Counted from the stretch's first letter, positions 31,479 to 40,972 are shown. The stretch: DNA of 64,000 nucleotides from Closterium sp. Naga37s-1 (GCA_947471745.1 CANJKZ010000142.1:1522501-1586500), one strand, 5' to 3'. Notes: a model not told the origin generated them from the sequence alone. Made by a program: numbers and translations.

Positions 31479-31717
31479 CCTTGCCTGTACTGTGATATAT
31501 ATATACATATATATATATACCTGCATGCTTTCACTTGCTAGGTTGTGATCACTGTCCGGCTTGTTTTCTTTTATATAACTCTGCATGTGAACTGGCCTTG
31601 TGGCCATTTGCTTGTGCTCAGAGTGCGTGGTGACTTTGTGATCCACCCTGAGCTTGCTTTGCTTTTCTTGACTGGTCTTGTGACCCCTTGTTCTCCCCCA
31701 CTTTGGCTATGGGGGTG

Positions 31718-31827
31718 TGTCAAACTATCATGTTGGGTAGCCCATATAGGGTACAACCCAATTAGGGTTTGCCACTTGTACTCCTGCATGCTGTCAATTC
31801 AATCATTCTTGTTCAGTTATTTCGACA
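31718..31827 (+). repeat. 3' LTR of element D
   Basis: 110 bp, same ends as the 5' copy but shortened inside, followed by GATAA (31828-31832). Confidence 0.92.
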
Positions 31828-31970
31828 GATAAATCATGGGGTTGGTTAGGGTTTGTTTTTAGCATTATATTTGTGTGTTATCGTATGGCCCCGGATATAA
31901 GCGCATGCCTATTAAAAGCGCATTCGCTTCTATCTGGAGCACTTCGCTTATGGCCGGAACTCGATTATAT

Positions 31971-32599
31971 GCGCACCCCCTAGGAAACCCTGATTTATTG
32001 TAAGCGCATGCCTAATCTTGTTTTTTAAACCTGTTAATAATAGTAACGAGTTTCAAATTTGAAGCGAGCCCACATTCCTTTTCGCTTCGTTTGACTCTCG
32101 AATAACTTACAGGTTGCGTGCCCAGTCAGGATGTGCTGGCATAGGGGCAAAATTACGTGCCTTTGCCCCTATGTTGCGCGCGATTCTGATTCCTGACACT
32201 ATAAAAAAATTGACTCGATTGGAATGGCAAGAATGAGATGCACACTTTGGTGCCATAAAATTGTAAATCTGTATCTGTCATTATATAATCGCATACGCTA
32301 AAACAATTGACTCAATCAGAAGCGCACCCCCTAGGAAACCCTGATTTATTGTAAGCGCATGCCTAATCTTGTTTTTTAAACCTGTTAATAATAGTAACGA
32401 GTTTCAAATTTGAAGCGAGCCCACATTCCTTTTCGCTTCGTTTGACTCTCGAATAACTTACAGGTTGCGTGCCCAGTCAGGATGTGCTGGCATAGGGGCA
32501 AAATTACGTGCCTTTGCCCATATGTTGCGCGCGATTCTGATTCCTGACACTATAAAAAATTTGACTCGATTGGAATGGCAAGAATGAGATGCACACTTT
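31971..32599. repeat. 351-bp tandem duplication
   Basis: The unit beginning GCGCACCCCCTAGGAAACCC at 31971 repeats at 32322 almost unchanged. The second copy is interrupted at GCACACTTT by element E, and its remainder (ACTTTGGTGCCATAAAATTG) is found at 39987 onward. Each copy contains an inverted repeat, ATAGGGGCAAA...TTTGCCCCTAT in copy 1. Confidence 0.9.
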
Positions 32600-32724
32600 T
32601 GAGAAACTGAACGAGAATGAATTGACTAAGGGAAAGTTGGGTACAAAAGTAAACCCTAGAAAACTGTACCCCATATGTGCTACCCCACTATAGCCTACAG
32701 TAGCTATGTCATATAAATCTGACA
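32600..32724 (-). repeat. 3' LTR of element E
   Basis: 125 bp. It is identical to 39862-39986 over its full length by direct reading, and is preceded by ACTTT on the plus strand. Confidence 0.93.
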
Positions 32725-32935
32725 CACCCCCATAGGGAAAGTGGGGGAGAACAAGGGGTCACAAGACCAGTCAAGCAAAGCAAAGCAAGCTCAGGGTGGA
32801 TCACAAAGTCACCACACATTCCGAGCACAAGTTCAAGGCCACAAGGCCAGTTCACATGCAGGATTACATATATATATAAGGCTAGACAAGCAAGAGCAGG
32901 TGTATATATATATATATGCAACAGTACAAACAAGG

Positions 32936-35900
32936 TCAAGGGGTGAGCAAGTGAGGCAAGGTAGGCACAAGACCCAGCTGAGTACAGAAGCGCTGATGAT
33001 CACAAGGCGCAAGTGCCTTGGTGAAGATATCAGCAGTGTTGGCCTGAGAGGCCACGTACGCAAGCCGCAGCTGACCACGCTGCTGTAGCTCACGAGCAAG
33101 GAAGTAGCGGAGAGCAATGTGCTTCGTTCTGTGCTCCAGTCTCTGCTCTCGACACAAGGCCAGCATGGCCTTGTTGTCTACGTACAGCACTGGAGGAGAA
33201 CGAGGCGGCTCTCCGAGGTCAGTCAGCAGGTAGGTGAGCCAGCGAAGCTCCTGTGTAGCCATGGCCCCGGCGTAGATCTCAGCCTCACAACTGGAGCCGA
33301 GAACAGAAGACGAGCGGGTAGCCCGCCACGAAACAGAGCCGAAACCAAGGCTGAAGGTGTAACCCTGTGACGACCGCTGCGTAGCCTGGTCGTCAGCCCA
33401 AGAAGCGTCTGCGTGCCCAGTGAGGACCACTGGACTCTGCCCTCCAAGCACAAGCCCCATGCCCGACGTACTGCACAAGTAACGCAACACCCTCTTCGCT
33501 GCAGCCATGTGCTCCGGTCTGTGTCTCCCAGGAGCAACATAGCGTGCGAGAATGCTAAGAGGGTATGCGAGGTCAGGTCGTGTGCAGGTCATCAAGTACA
33601 TGAGGCAGCCAACAAGCTCTGGGTACGGGCCACTCGACTCTACGGACTCATCCGAAGGCAGAGCTGAGAGCGAGTGGCGAGTAGGCAGAGGAGTGGCCTG
33701 AGGCAAGGAGTACGTGAAGCCGAAGCGCTGAAGGACCTGCTGCACCATGTGTGACTGAGTCAGGGTAATGGTGCGGCGTGCTCTATCCTGGGTGATCTGC
33801 AAGCCAAGGTAGCTGCGCAGTTCACCCAGGTCTGTGCACGTGTGTCTCTTCTGCAGCTCGGACTTCACGTGGGCGAGTCCAGCAGTGTCAGCTGTGGCAA
33901 AGACCAAGTCGTCGACGTACACGAGGATGTAGAACGGCGGCAAAGAAGTGTCGGTGCGCAGAAACAGCGACGGGTCGGCAGTAGAGGGAGCAAACCCAAG
34001 AGCCGCAAGTGTAGTCCTCAGTGTGTCGTGCCACTCACGCGGTGCCTGGCGGAGACCGTAGACTGGCCGCCGGAGGCTCCACTGGGTGCCAGGAGGAAAA
34101 GACCCAGTGAAGCCAGGTGGGCGACGCAGCCAGATCTCCTCGTGCAGGCTGCCCTGCAAGAAAGCAGTGCTGAAGTCAAGAGAGTGCAGCTCGTAGTCGC
34201 GGTGAGCAGCTATGTGCAGCAGTACCCGAAGAGTGGTCATCTTCGGGGTGGGAGAGAAGGTCTGAAAGTAGTCAACTCCCTGCCGCTGACTGAAGCCACG
34301 AGCCACGTAACGCGCCTTGAAGACAGGCGGAGAACCCGGCGGTCGCTTCACCCTGAAAATCCACATGCCACTGACGATGTTCGCCCCAGGCGGGGGAACC
34401 TCGTCAACGTAGGTGCCTGTGGACTTCCAGGAAGCCATCTCTGTGTCCATAGCTGCCTGCCACTGAGAGGAGTAGGGACCCTCTATCGCCTCCGCGTAAG
34501 AGCGCGGAGTCGGGATGTCAAGTGCATCCGGGTCTCCCTCAAGGGTAAGCAGTACGGACACGAGATGAGGTGAAGCAGCAGCCAAACACTGGAACTCCTC
34601 CTGCCTGTCCTCAAGGACGTCCGTGCCAAGGGCACACTCACCCGCGACGGACGGAGGACAGACAGACTCAGACTCAACGACAAGACTAGCAGCGTAGTCT
34701 AGACGACAGCGAGCAGCAAAGTCGACGAGCTCAGCAACTAGGGCAGACGCAGCAGTGGACTCAAAGGAAGGGTCAGTGATGACAGTAGCAAGGAGACGCG
34801 TGACAGTAGGACTGGCAGCACGAAGAGAGTCCGACTCCGGGTCGGGAAGAGCAGGAAGAGAGGACTCAGGAGGAGAAGGCAAAGGGGCACGCAGAGGAGC
34901 AGTGGACGGACGCAGAGACATCCGGTGCGTGCCAGGGACAGGAGGAGGACGCTGACGCGAACCACGACCACTAGTGCGAGCAAGACGGACAGGCGACGCA
35001 GGGCGAGACGCAGGCTCACGACGCTCAGCCAGACCTCCAGTAGGACCAGTGTAGGGAGAAGGAGCGGGCAGTGGGGAGGCCGGCTGTAACTGTAACTGTG
35101 ACGGGACAGGCTGTGGACACTCTAAGGGAGTAGGAGGACGAGTAGAAGGCGGGAGACCAAGAACCTGCTGAAGGAGCGGAACGAAGTACGGCCGAGGCCG
35201 CGCGGCGACTCCAGACACAGCAGGGACAGCACCAGTACCCCCAGCGGCAGCACCAGCGCCAGCAGCACCTCCAGCTCCAGTACCTCCAGCAGCACCAGTA
35301 GCACCCCCAGCAGGACCGCCTCCAGGACCGACAGCAGTAGCCTCAGCGCCAACACCCTCAGCAGCTCCAGCTCCAGTCGTACCCGCAGGCCCAGCAGCTC
35401 CAGTACTCCCAGTACGAGCACCTCCGGGACCCGCGGCACCAGCACCCTCAGCAGCCGAAGAACCTCCAGCTCCAGCAGCACGCCTCCAGCGCCGGGCAAA
35501 CCACTCTCGCAGCTCCTGTGGAGAGAGTGGCTCCCGCCGAGACGAAGCACCCGGAGAACCTCCAGGCTCAGCACCGCCAGACGCCACACGAGCAGGCCCA
35601 GCTCCCTCAGGCTCCGCACCCCCAGGCTCAGCACCTCCAGGCGTAGCACCCCCAGGCTCAGCACCCCCAGGCTCAGCACCCCCAGGCTCAGCACCCCCAG
35701 GCTCAGCACCCCCAGGCTCAGCACCCTCAGGCTCAGCACCCCCAGGCGTAGCACCCACACGCTCAGCACCCCCAGAGTCAGCACCCCCAGGCTCAGCACC
35801 CTCAGCAGCACCAGAGTCACCAGTAACCTCGACAGGCTCGACGGCGTCTACCTGGGACACACCTGAAGGGGCAGGACCCTGAGGGGGGAGGGGGTCTACC

Positions 35901-38416
35901 GGGGGGGGGGCGTGGCACAAGGAAGAGCGGTGGCGGGGGGAGGGACGGAGTGCGGTAGGGGAAGAGGCGGTAGTAGGGGACCGACTCGTCAAACGTGACG
36001 TCCTGGGAGGACAGAACACGGCGAGAGGTGGGGTGGTAGAACTGCCACCCTGGCGCGTCAGGGGGAAGCCAAGGAAGACGCAAGGAGCAGCACGAAGGGA
36101 CAGCTTGTCCGCAGACAAGTCGCGGACAAACGCCCGAGATCCCCAGACACGGAACGCAGACGCATCGCCAACCTTCCCCGTCCACAGCAAAGCTGGGGAG
36201 GTCTCCGGCATGGAGACCCTGAGGTGAAGGTTGATCTGATGCGCCGCGTACCGAACCGCAAACGGCCACAGAAAATGGGGGGCAGCCGCATGCATCATGG
36301 ACGTACGGGCGACGTCCATGACCATGCCAATGCGGCGCTCAGTAATCCCATTTTGCTGTGGAGAGTCCGGAAGCGTGAAGGTCTGGCGGATACCTCGTGC
36401 ACGACAGGAGGCTCGCAGAAGGCCAGAGGAGAACTCTCCACCTCTGTCAGAGTGCAGACGCAGAACAGGAAATTCCGAGCCGAAGCTCTGCCTGAGCTGG
36501 AGACGAGCTGCGCGGATCCAGTCGATCAACACCTCAGTGACATCACCCTTGCTGCGCAAGGGGAAGACTGTGGTGTAACGCGAGTAGTCGTCAACCACCA
36601 GCAGGAAGTAGCGCTCGTGACCCTGTCCACGGACGCGGGCCGGGCCCCACACGTCCATGTGAAGCGTCTGCAGCGGGGCCTCTGTCGGAGGAAACTGGGA
36701 GGAGTGAAGGGCAGCCCGCAGCCGCCCCTCGACACAAGGGACGCAGGTAGGGCCGGGCCCCGGAGGAAGGGGAGGGAGGGACCGGGGAAGACCAGAGACA
36801 AGGACACGGGAGGCCATGCCTCGGAGACGAAGCAGGGAGGGGTGACCAAGGCGGTGGTGCCAGAGGAGAGTCTCGTGCGACAGGAGGCGACACGAACAGG
36901 GGGCAGACTCAGGACCAGACATGGACGCTGCAGCAAACACCTGACCCGACGCAGCTACCTGACCAGACGCAGTGACTGGAGGAGACGCAGTGGTCAGTGT
37001 GTACAGGCTCGACCCCGGCCGACGTGTAAACGTGGCCAGGTGTCGGCCTGTACGAGCGTCCGTGCAGTGGGTCACCCGCTGACTCGCAGGAGTGAACTGG
37101 TGAACCCCCGCATCCTGTAGGTCAGCACCACTCACCAAGTTCGTAGAGAATGAGGGGAGGTAAAGACCAGACAGGGTGCCAGAGGGGGCCGCCGGACACG
37201 GGAGGACAGTGGAGAAGTGAGCAAGGACAGGACCCCCAGAGGGGTCTGCCAGAGAGACTGCAACTGGCCGGCCAAGCGGCGTGAGTGTGGTGCGGTCTCG
37301 AAAGAAGGAGCGAGAAGCCCCCGAGTCAAGGGTGAAGGTGTGGGAGGCCGAAGCCGACGCAGTACCTGAGAGAGCAGACTCACCAGCACCTGAGGGAGCA
37401 GACGCACGAGCACCTAGAGCAGCAGCCTCGCTAGCACCTAGAGCAGCAGCCTCACCAGTACCTAGAGCAGCAGTCTCAATGCCCGGGTCGGGCGGAAAAC
37501 ACCGGTAACAGTCACCCTCATCACTAATAGTCACAGCATACATGGCAGCAAGAATAGCATCAAAGTCAAGGTCAAAGACAGCTACACCCGCCCTAGACAG
37601 CTCGCCCCAGCGGGGGATCTCAGTGGCCTCAGGGAACTGGTGACACCAAGCGTCCGTCAGGCGGCCAAAGCAGCGCTGGCTGGAGTGCGCACCCCCGCAC
37701 TGCTCACCCGCGCGGTCGCCGGTGCGTAGGACGTAGGTGCACGGACCAGTACCCCCACCCCGCTGGCGTGCAGCGTACCACTCACGGAGCTGCTGAGGGG
37801 GGGGGATGTCACGAGTGCGCTGCTGCCGCTGCTGCTGCTGCTGCTGCTGGCGCTGACCACCACCGGAGCCGACCCTCTGCGCAGCGCCACCCCGACCAGC
37901 TCCACCTCCTCCGCCGCCGCCTCCTCCACCGCCGCCACCTCCGCCACCTCCGCTCCCACCGCCACCGCCGCCGCCGCCTCCGCCTCCACTGCCGCCACCG
38001 ACACCTCCACCCCCGCCACCACTCCCACCACCACCCCCACCCCCTCCACTGCCGCCACTGCCACCTCCGCCACCCCCGCCAGCCCCTCCAGCACCCTTGC
38101 CCCCCTTGCCCTTGCCGGTGCGGCGTCTCCCGCTCGGGGCAGACGCAGCGCCGACCGACTCGAAACCAACGAGGTCGGCCGCAGCAGCAGAGGCAACAGA
38201 GGGCAAAAGGGGGGAGGGGGAACACCCCTCAAAGACGGGGGTGCGAGGGTCACCACGAGAGGCTCCTACAGCGACTATGCTCTTCTCTGCTGCTAGGAGG
38301 GCCTTCTCGAGGAGGTCAACGGTGAGAGTGGTGGGGCAAACTGAGAGGAAGTGGTCCCTGACTACGCGAAGGGAGTCAGGGAGCCGGGTGACTATGTAGT
38401 AGAGAGTGATGTACAT
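32936..38416 (-). CDS. Element E pol polyprotein (PR-IN-RT-RH)
   Basis: 1,826 codons. The frame opens inside the gag region (MYITLYYIVTRLPDSL), so the first about 260 residues are the rest of gag: a Gly run at about 95-180, the LREWYAARQRG motif, and a knuckle with spacing C-x13-C-x3-H-x4-C. Then come the protease DSGAS (about residue 363), pre-integrase HHRLGHPS (about 519), and an integrase core with Asp in LHMDVWGP (about 587), Asp in HSDRGGEF (about 654) and Glu in QQNGITERR (about 692). A GGAEP linker and Gly/Ala linker follow. RT has SLDFSTAFLQG and YVDDLVFA (about 1497), and RNase H has DASWADD, SSCEAEIYAGA and VLYVDNKAM (about 1746). It ends LPHLLTP. All catalytic positions expected for copia are present. 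It would be translated as part of a gag-pol chain after a frame change at 38416-38426. Confidence 0.93.
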   Translation of the reverse strand: MYITLYYIVTRLPDSLRVVRDHFLSVCPTTLTVDLLEKALLAAEKSIVAVGASRGDPRTPVFEGCSPSPLLPSVASAAAADLVGFESVGAASAPSGRRRTGKGKGGKGAGGAGGGGGGGSGGSGGGGGGGGSGGGGGGVGGGSGGGGGGGGGGGSGGGGGGGGGGGGGGGGGAGRGGAAQRVGSGGGQRQQQQQQQRQQRTRDIPPPQQLREWYAARQRGGGTGPCTYVLRTGDRAGEQCGGAHSSQRCFGRLTDAWCHQFPEATEIPRWGELSRAGVAVFDLDFDAILAAMYAVTISDEGDCYRCFPPDPGIETAALGTGEAAALGASEAAALGARASAPSGAGESALSGTASASASHTFTLDSGASRSFFRDRTTLTPLGRPVAVSLADPSGGPVLAHFSTVLPCPAAPSGTLSGLYLPSFSTNLVSGADLQDAGVHQFTPASQRVTHCTDARTGRHLATFTRRPGSSLYTLTTASPPVTASGQVAASGQVFAAASMSGPESAPCSCRLLSHETLLWHHRLGHPSLLRLRGMASRVLVSGLPRSLPPLPPGPGPTCVPCVEGRLRAALHSSQFPPTEAPLQTLHMDVWGPARVRGQGHERYFLLVVDDYSRYTTVFPLRSKGDVTEVLIDWIRAARLQLRQSFGSEFPVLRLHSDRGGEFSSGLLRASCRARGIRQTFTLPDSPQQNGITERRIGMVMDVARTSMMHAAAPHFLWPFAVRYAAHQINLHLRVSMPETSPALLWTGKVGDASAFRVWGSRAFVRDLSADKLSLRAAPCVFLGFPLTRQGGSSTTPPLAVFCPPRTSRLTSRSPTTASSPTALRPSPRHRSSLCHAPPPVDPLPPQGPAPSGVSQVDAVEPVEVTGDSGAAEGAEPGGADSGGAERVGATPGGAEPEGAEPGGAEPGGAEPGGAEPGGAEPGGATPGGAEPGGAEPEGAGPARVASGGAEPGGSPGASSRREPLSPQELREWFARRWRRAAGAGGSSAAEGAGAAGPGGARTGSTGAAGPAGTTGAGAAEGVGAEATAVGPGGGPAGGATGAAGGTGAGGAAGAGAAAGGTGAVPAVSGVAARPRPYFVPLLQQVLGLPPSTRPPTPLECPQPVPSQLQLQPASPLPAPSPYTGPTGGLAERREPASRPASPVRLARTSGRGSRQRPPPVPGTHRMSLRPSTAPLRAPLPSPPESSLPALPDPESDSLRAASPTVTRLLATVITDPSFESTAASALVAELVDFAARCRLDYAASLVVESESVCPPSVAGECALGTDVLEDRQEEFQCLAAASPHLVSVLLTLEGDPDALDIPTPRSYAEAIEGPYSSQWQAAMDTEMASWKSTGTYVDEVPPPGANIVSGMWIFRVKRPPGSPPVFKARYVARGFSQRQGVDYFQTFSPTPKMTTLRVLLHIAAHRDYELHSLDFSTAFLQGSLHEEIWLRRPPGFTGSFPPGTQWSLRRPVYGLRQAPREWHDTLRTTLAALGFAPSTADPSLFLRTDTSLPPFYILVYVDDLVFATADTAGLAHVKSELQKRHTCTDLGELRSYLGLQITQDRARRTITLTQSHMVQQVLQRFGFTYSLPQATPLPTRHSLSALPSDESVESSGPYPELVGCLMYLMTCTRPDLAYPLSILARYVAPGRHRPEHMAAAKRVLRYLCSTSGMGLVLGGQSPVVLTGHADASWADDQATQRSSQGYTFSLGFGSVSWRATRSSSVLGSSCEAEIYAGAMATQELRWLTYLLTDLGEPPRSPPVLYVDNKAMLALCREQRLEHRTKHIALRYFLARELQQRGQLRLAYVASQANTADIFTKALAPCDHQRFCTQLGLVPTLPHLLTP
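35600..35815 (-). repeat. GGAEP-coding minisatellite in element E pol
   Basis: 15-bp units around AGGCTCAGCACCCCC on the plus strand, encoding Gly-Gly-Ala-Glu-Pro in pol between integrase and RT. The same linker repeat occurs in B and F. Confidence 0.85.
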
Positions 38417-38886
38417 GGGGGGGGGTTCTTGGCGCAGAACTCAGCAGGAAGCGCAGCGCGGTAGCGAGTGTCACTAGTGCGGAGGTGCGTAATGAGGTCA
38501 GCGACTGTGGGAAAGGCAGCAAGGTCAGGGAAGAGGTACGGTAGCATGAGGCGGCTCAGTGCAGCAGTGGCAGGGGAGGAGTAGCGCGCAACTACAGCGT
38601 CGTACAAGGTGTGAGCACTCTTGTACTGGCTAAAGTGCGCACGCTCAGAGGTAGGCAGGTGGCGACGCACAGCAAGACGTGCAGCAGCATCGCGTGTGGC
38701 CCACTGTGAGCGAACAGTGGCGTCGGCATCAGCAGCAGGGGCAAGAGATGCACCAGAGGTGAGGTCAAAGAGGGAGAGACCGTCTGCCCTATCGCACTGT
38801 AGGAAAAGCTGCAGGTCATCTACCCAGACGTCAAAGTCAATGGCCCGACCCTCAGCGTCAAAAGCGAGGACACTAGGGGTAGCCAT
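38392..38886 (-). CDS. Element E gag (N-terminal frame)
   Basis: Starts MATPSVLAFDAEGRAIDFDV with an ATG at 38886. The gag core includes WVDDLQLFLQCDRADG, RDAAARLAVRRHLP, ALYDAVVARYSSPAT-like sequence, LLPYLFPDLAAFP and LRTSDTRYRAALPAEF. The frame leaves the family consensus at NPPP, where nine C residues (38417-38425) stand in place of the ten needed to stay in frame, and ends 8 codons later. The remaining gag residues continue in the pol frame. Either ribosomes slip here or this is a single-base loss. Confidence 0.88.
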   Translation of the reverse strand: MATPSVLAFDAEGRAIDFDVWVDDLQLFLQCDRADGLSLFDLTSGASLAPAADADATVRSQWATRDAAARLAVRRHLPTSERAHFSQYKSAHTLYDAVVARYSSPATAALSRLMLPYLFPDLAAFPTVADLITHLRTSDTRYRAALPAEFCAKNPPPCTSLSTT

Positions 38887-38889
38887 GAC

Positions 38890-39850
38890 AGCAGTAGACT
38901 AGCAGCGCGAACAGTAGGGTAAGGGCAGTGCAGTGACAGAGGCGCTGCTCTTACCGGATAGGGCGGCTCGAGCGGCTCGGCGGGTCGGCAACTCGGCGGC
39001 TCGGGCGGCTCGGGCGGCTCGGCGGTACGGCGGCTCGGCAGCAACTGCGACTCGGCGACTCGGCGGCTCGGGCGGCTCGGGCGGCTCGGCGGTACGGCGG
39101 CTTGGCAGCAACTGCAGCTTGGCGGCTCGGCGACCCGGCGGCTCGGGGACCCGGCGGCTCGGGCGGCTCAGGTGGCGCGGCGGCTCGGTCGGCTCTGGTG
39201 GATCGGGCGGCTCGGCAGTAGCTCGGCGGCGCCGGCGGCTCGGTGGTGACGGCGGGGCCGCGTGGGGACGGCGGCGGGGCCGGGTGGAGCGGCGGCGGGG
39301 CTGGGTGGAGCGGCGTCGGGGCCGGGTGGAGCGGCGTCGGGGCCGGGTGGAGCGGCGTCGGGGCCAGTAGAGGCGGCGCCGGGGCCGGGAAGCGCAGCTC
39401 CGGGGCCGGGAAGGGCAGCTCCGGGGCCGCAGGGGTAGGCGACGGGGCCAGCAGAGGCGGCGCCGAGGCAGGGAAGGGCGGCGCCGGGGCCGCAGGGGTA
39501 GGCGACGGGGCCGCGAGGACGGCTAGGAGGGGGGGGTCGCGAGGGCGGCTTGAAGAGGCCGCGAGGGCGGCTAGAAAGGGCCGCGAGGGCGGCGTGAAAG
39601 GGCCGCGAGGCGGCGCGACACAAAGGAGCCGCGAGGGCGGCGGATCGGGGCCGCGAGGGCGGCACGACGCGACGTGCAGGGGCCGCGAGGGCGACGCGAC
39701 GGGGCCGCAGGCGCGACGCGACGGGGCCGCTAAGGCGGCGCGACAGGGTCGAGAGAGGGGAGCGCGACTCGGGCAGTGTAGAGCGCGCTCCGGGCAGGAA
39801 AAAAAAAAAAAAGGTGGTGGGCCCTAGGAACAGTTCCCACAGGGGAACCT
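38890..39850 (-). other. GC-rich leader of element E
   Basis: About 960 bp between primer-binding site and gag, built of GGCGGCTCGG and GGGGCCGGGTGGAGCGGC-type repeats on the plus strand. Open frames on both strands have simple Arg/Gly/Ala/Pro composition. It is the equivalent of the leaders in B and D. Confidence 0.7.
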
Positions 39851-39861
39851 GCTCGATACCA

Positions 39862-39986
39862 TGAGAAACTGAACGAGAATGAATTGACTAAGGGAAAGTT
39901 GGGTACAAAAGTAAACCCTAGAAAACTGTACCCCATATGTGCTACCCCACTATAGCCTACAGTAGCTATGTCATATAAATCTGACA
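39862..39986 (-). repeat. 5' LTR of element E
   Basis: 125 bp, identical to the 3' LTR. On the minus strand it ends ...TTTCTCA and is followed by TGGTATCGAGC. ACTTT follows on the plus strand at 39987-39991. Confidence 0.93.
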
Positions 39987-40333
39987 ACTTTGGTGCCATA
40001 AAATTGTAAATCTGTATCTGTCATTATATAAGCGCATACGCTAAAACAATTGACTCAATTAGAAGCGCACCCCCTGAAAAAGTGCGCTCTTTTTATAAGC
40101 ACATGTGCGTTTATATCCGGGGTCATACGGTACAAGCGGACTCTTCTGTAAATATCCACCTACCTAATCCATTCTACGACATTCTTTCTTTACCATTTGA
40201 AACTGGTGTTAATTTGCCATGGGTGGGTTGGTAGCTTGGTGTGCATTGGGAGCAAAGCGAAACAGGGCACGTAGCAAAGCAGATACCCGTTGACTGGCTC
40301 AAAAAAACATTTGCATTATCTTGACACCAGGGC

Positions 40334-40394
40334 CTATGATTCATTTTTCGGGCACCTTCTCCTTGCCCTTGGCCCGCTGATGATGATGATGATG

Positions 40395-40432
<38 letters not shown>

Positions 40433-40757
40433 ATCCTTCTTGTGAGTGTGTCGGCGCTTCTTGCCCCTGCGCCATATCTTCACCACCTCATCCCACTCCA
40501 TGTCATACTGAAGCATGCTCAGGGTCATGAGGTCGCCGAGCTTTCCATTGCGGAGGCTCGTCTCTGCCAGCTTTTAATGATATTTTGCCTGCTGAATCCC
40601 CTTTCGCACTCAACTGTACTAAGGGGCAGGACCGCGACTGCTACCCACAACTTCACGAGGTTCGGGTAGCTTCTCTCCCAGTCGCCCGTCTTGAGAATTA
40701 CTGCCAGGCCATCGTGGAAGCTTCGCTCTCCACGCGGAGCTCCTTGGAGCACAGGCA
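40334..40757 (-). pseudogene. hAT transposase relic, C-terminal dimerisation part
   Basis: The minus strand reads GDWERSYPNLVKLWVAVAVLPLSTVECERGFSRQNIIKS in one frame. The PLSTVECERGFS core is the hallmark of the hAT C-terminal dimerisation region. One base out of frame it goes on as SLRNGKLGDLMTLSMLQYDM and a basic, Ser-run tail. The frameshift near 40555 makes this a relic. It is the 3' part of a gene whose other pieces lie at 42313-43232 and 50420-51711, separated by elements G and F. The family resemblance is to ZNF862/KIAA1586-like hAT proteins, which are often domesticated or relic transposases. Confidence 0.8.
40379..40431. repeat. (GAT)n(GCT)n compound microsatellite
   Basis: TGATGATGATGATGATGATG passes into about ten CTG units. 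On the minus strand, within the hAT relic frame, it encodes a Ser run followed by an Ile run. Confidence 0.85.
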
Positions 40758-40762
40758 CCAGG

Positions 40763-40972
40763 TGTTAGAATAGTAGATTAAGTGAACACTAGGGTTTGGG
40801 GTAGGAGGAGACTTGAGAGAGACATATGTCGAGAGAGTTTAGCCAAAGAGGAAGAATTCACTATTGAGCGAGGTACAAGTAGTAAACAAAGCATGCAAAG
40901 AAGGTGCACCACCAACAGTTTATAATAACTACACTAACTACAGCTACAGGCAGTTACAGATATATTCTAACA
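40763..40972 (-). repeat. 3' LTR of element G
   Basis: 210 bp, identical to 42018-42227 by direct reading, with CCAGG outside. Confidence 0.93.

Larger units (their letters stand above)
26395..31827 (+). mobile_element. Ty1/copia element D (5.4 kb, internally deleted)
   Basis: LTRs at 26395-26519 (125 bp) and 31718-31827 (110 bp) are flanked by the 5-bp duplication GATAA (26390-26394 and 31828-31832). The primer-binding site reads TGGTTTCAGAGC, and a CTATGGGGGTG purine tract precedes the 3' LTR. The 3' LTR lacks about 15 bp present in the 5' copy after ATCATGTTG. Coding order is gag, knuckle, linker, RT and RNase H; protease, pre-integrase and integrase are all gone. Close relative of B and E. 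Confidence 0.95.
32600..39986 (-). mobile_element. Ty1/copia element E (7.4 kb, near-intact, very young)
   Basis: LTRs at 32600-32724 and 39862-39986 (125 bp each) are identical by eye. They are flanked by ACTTT (32595-32599 and 39987-39991). On the minus strand the 5' LTR is followed by the primer-binding site TGGTATCGAGC, and the 3' LTR is preceded by CTATGGGGGTG. One gag frame and one 1,826-codon pol frame cover all domains with their catalytic residues. The only break is a frame change at a run of nine C between them. It is the best candidate in the window for a recently active, autonomous element and may supply enzymes to relatives. Confidence 0.95.
31881..40135. mobile_element. Non-autonomous DNA transposon with inverted ends, split by element E
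   Basis: The left end at about 31881-31930 (CGTATGGCCCCGGATATAAG, then GCGCATGCC) matches the reverse complement of the right end at about 40075-40135 (CGTATGACCCCGGATATAAA, then CGCACATG). The interior holds two tandem copies of a 351-bp unit, 31971-32321 and 32322 onward; the second copy is cut by element E at 32599 and resumes at 39992. A third copy start (GCGCACCCCCT) lies at about 40063. No transposase is coded. Without E it is about 0.9 kb. Target-site duplication and superfamily are unclear. The hAT relic just to the right could be unrelated. Confidence 0.55.
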
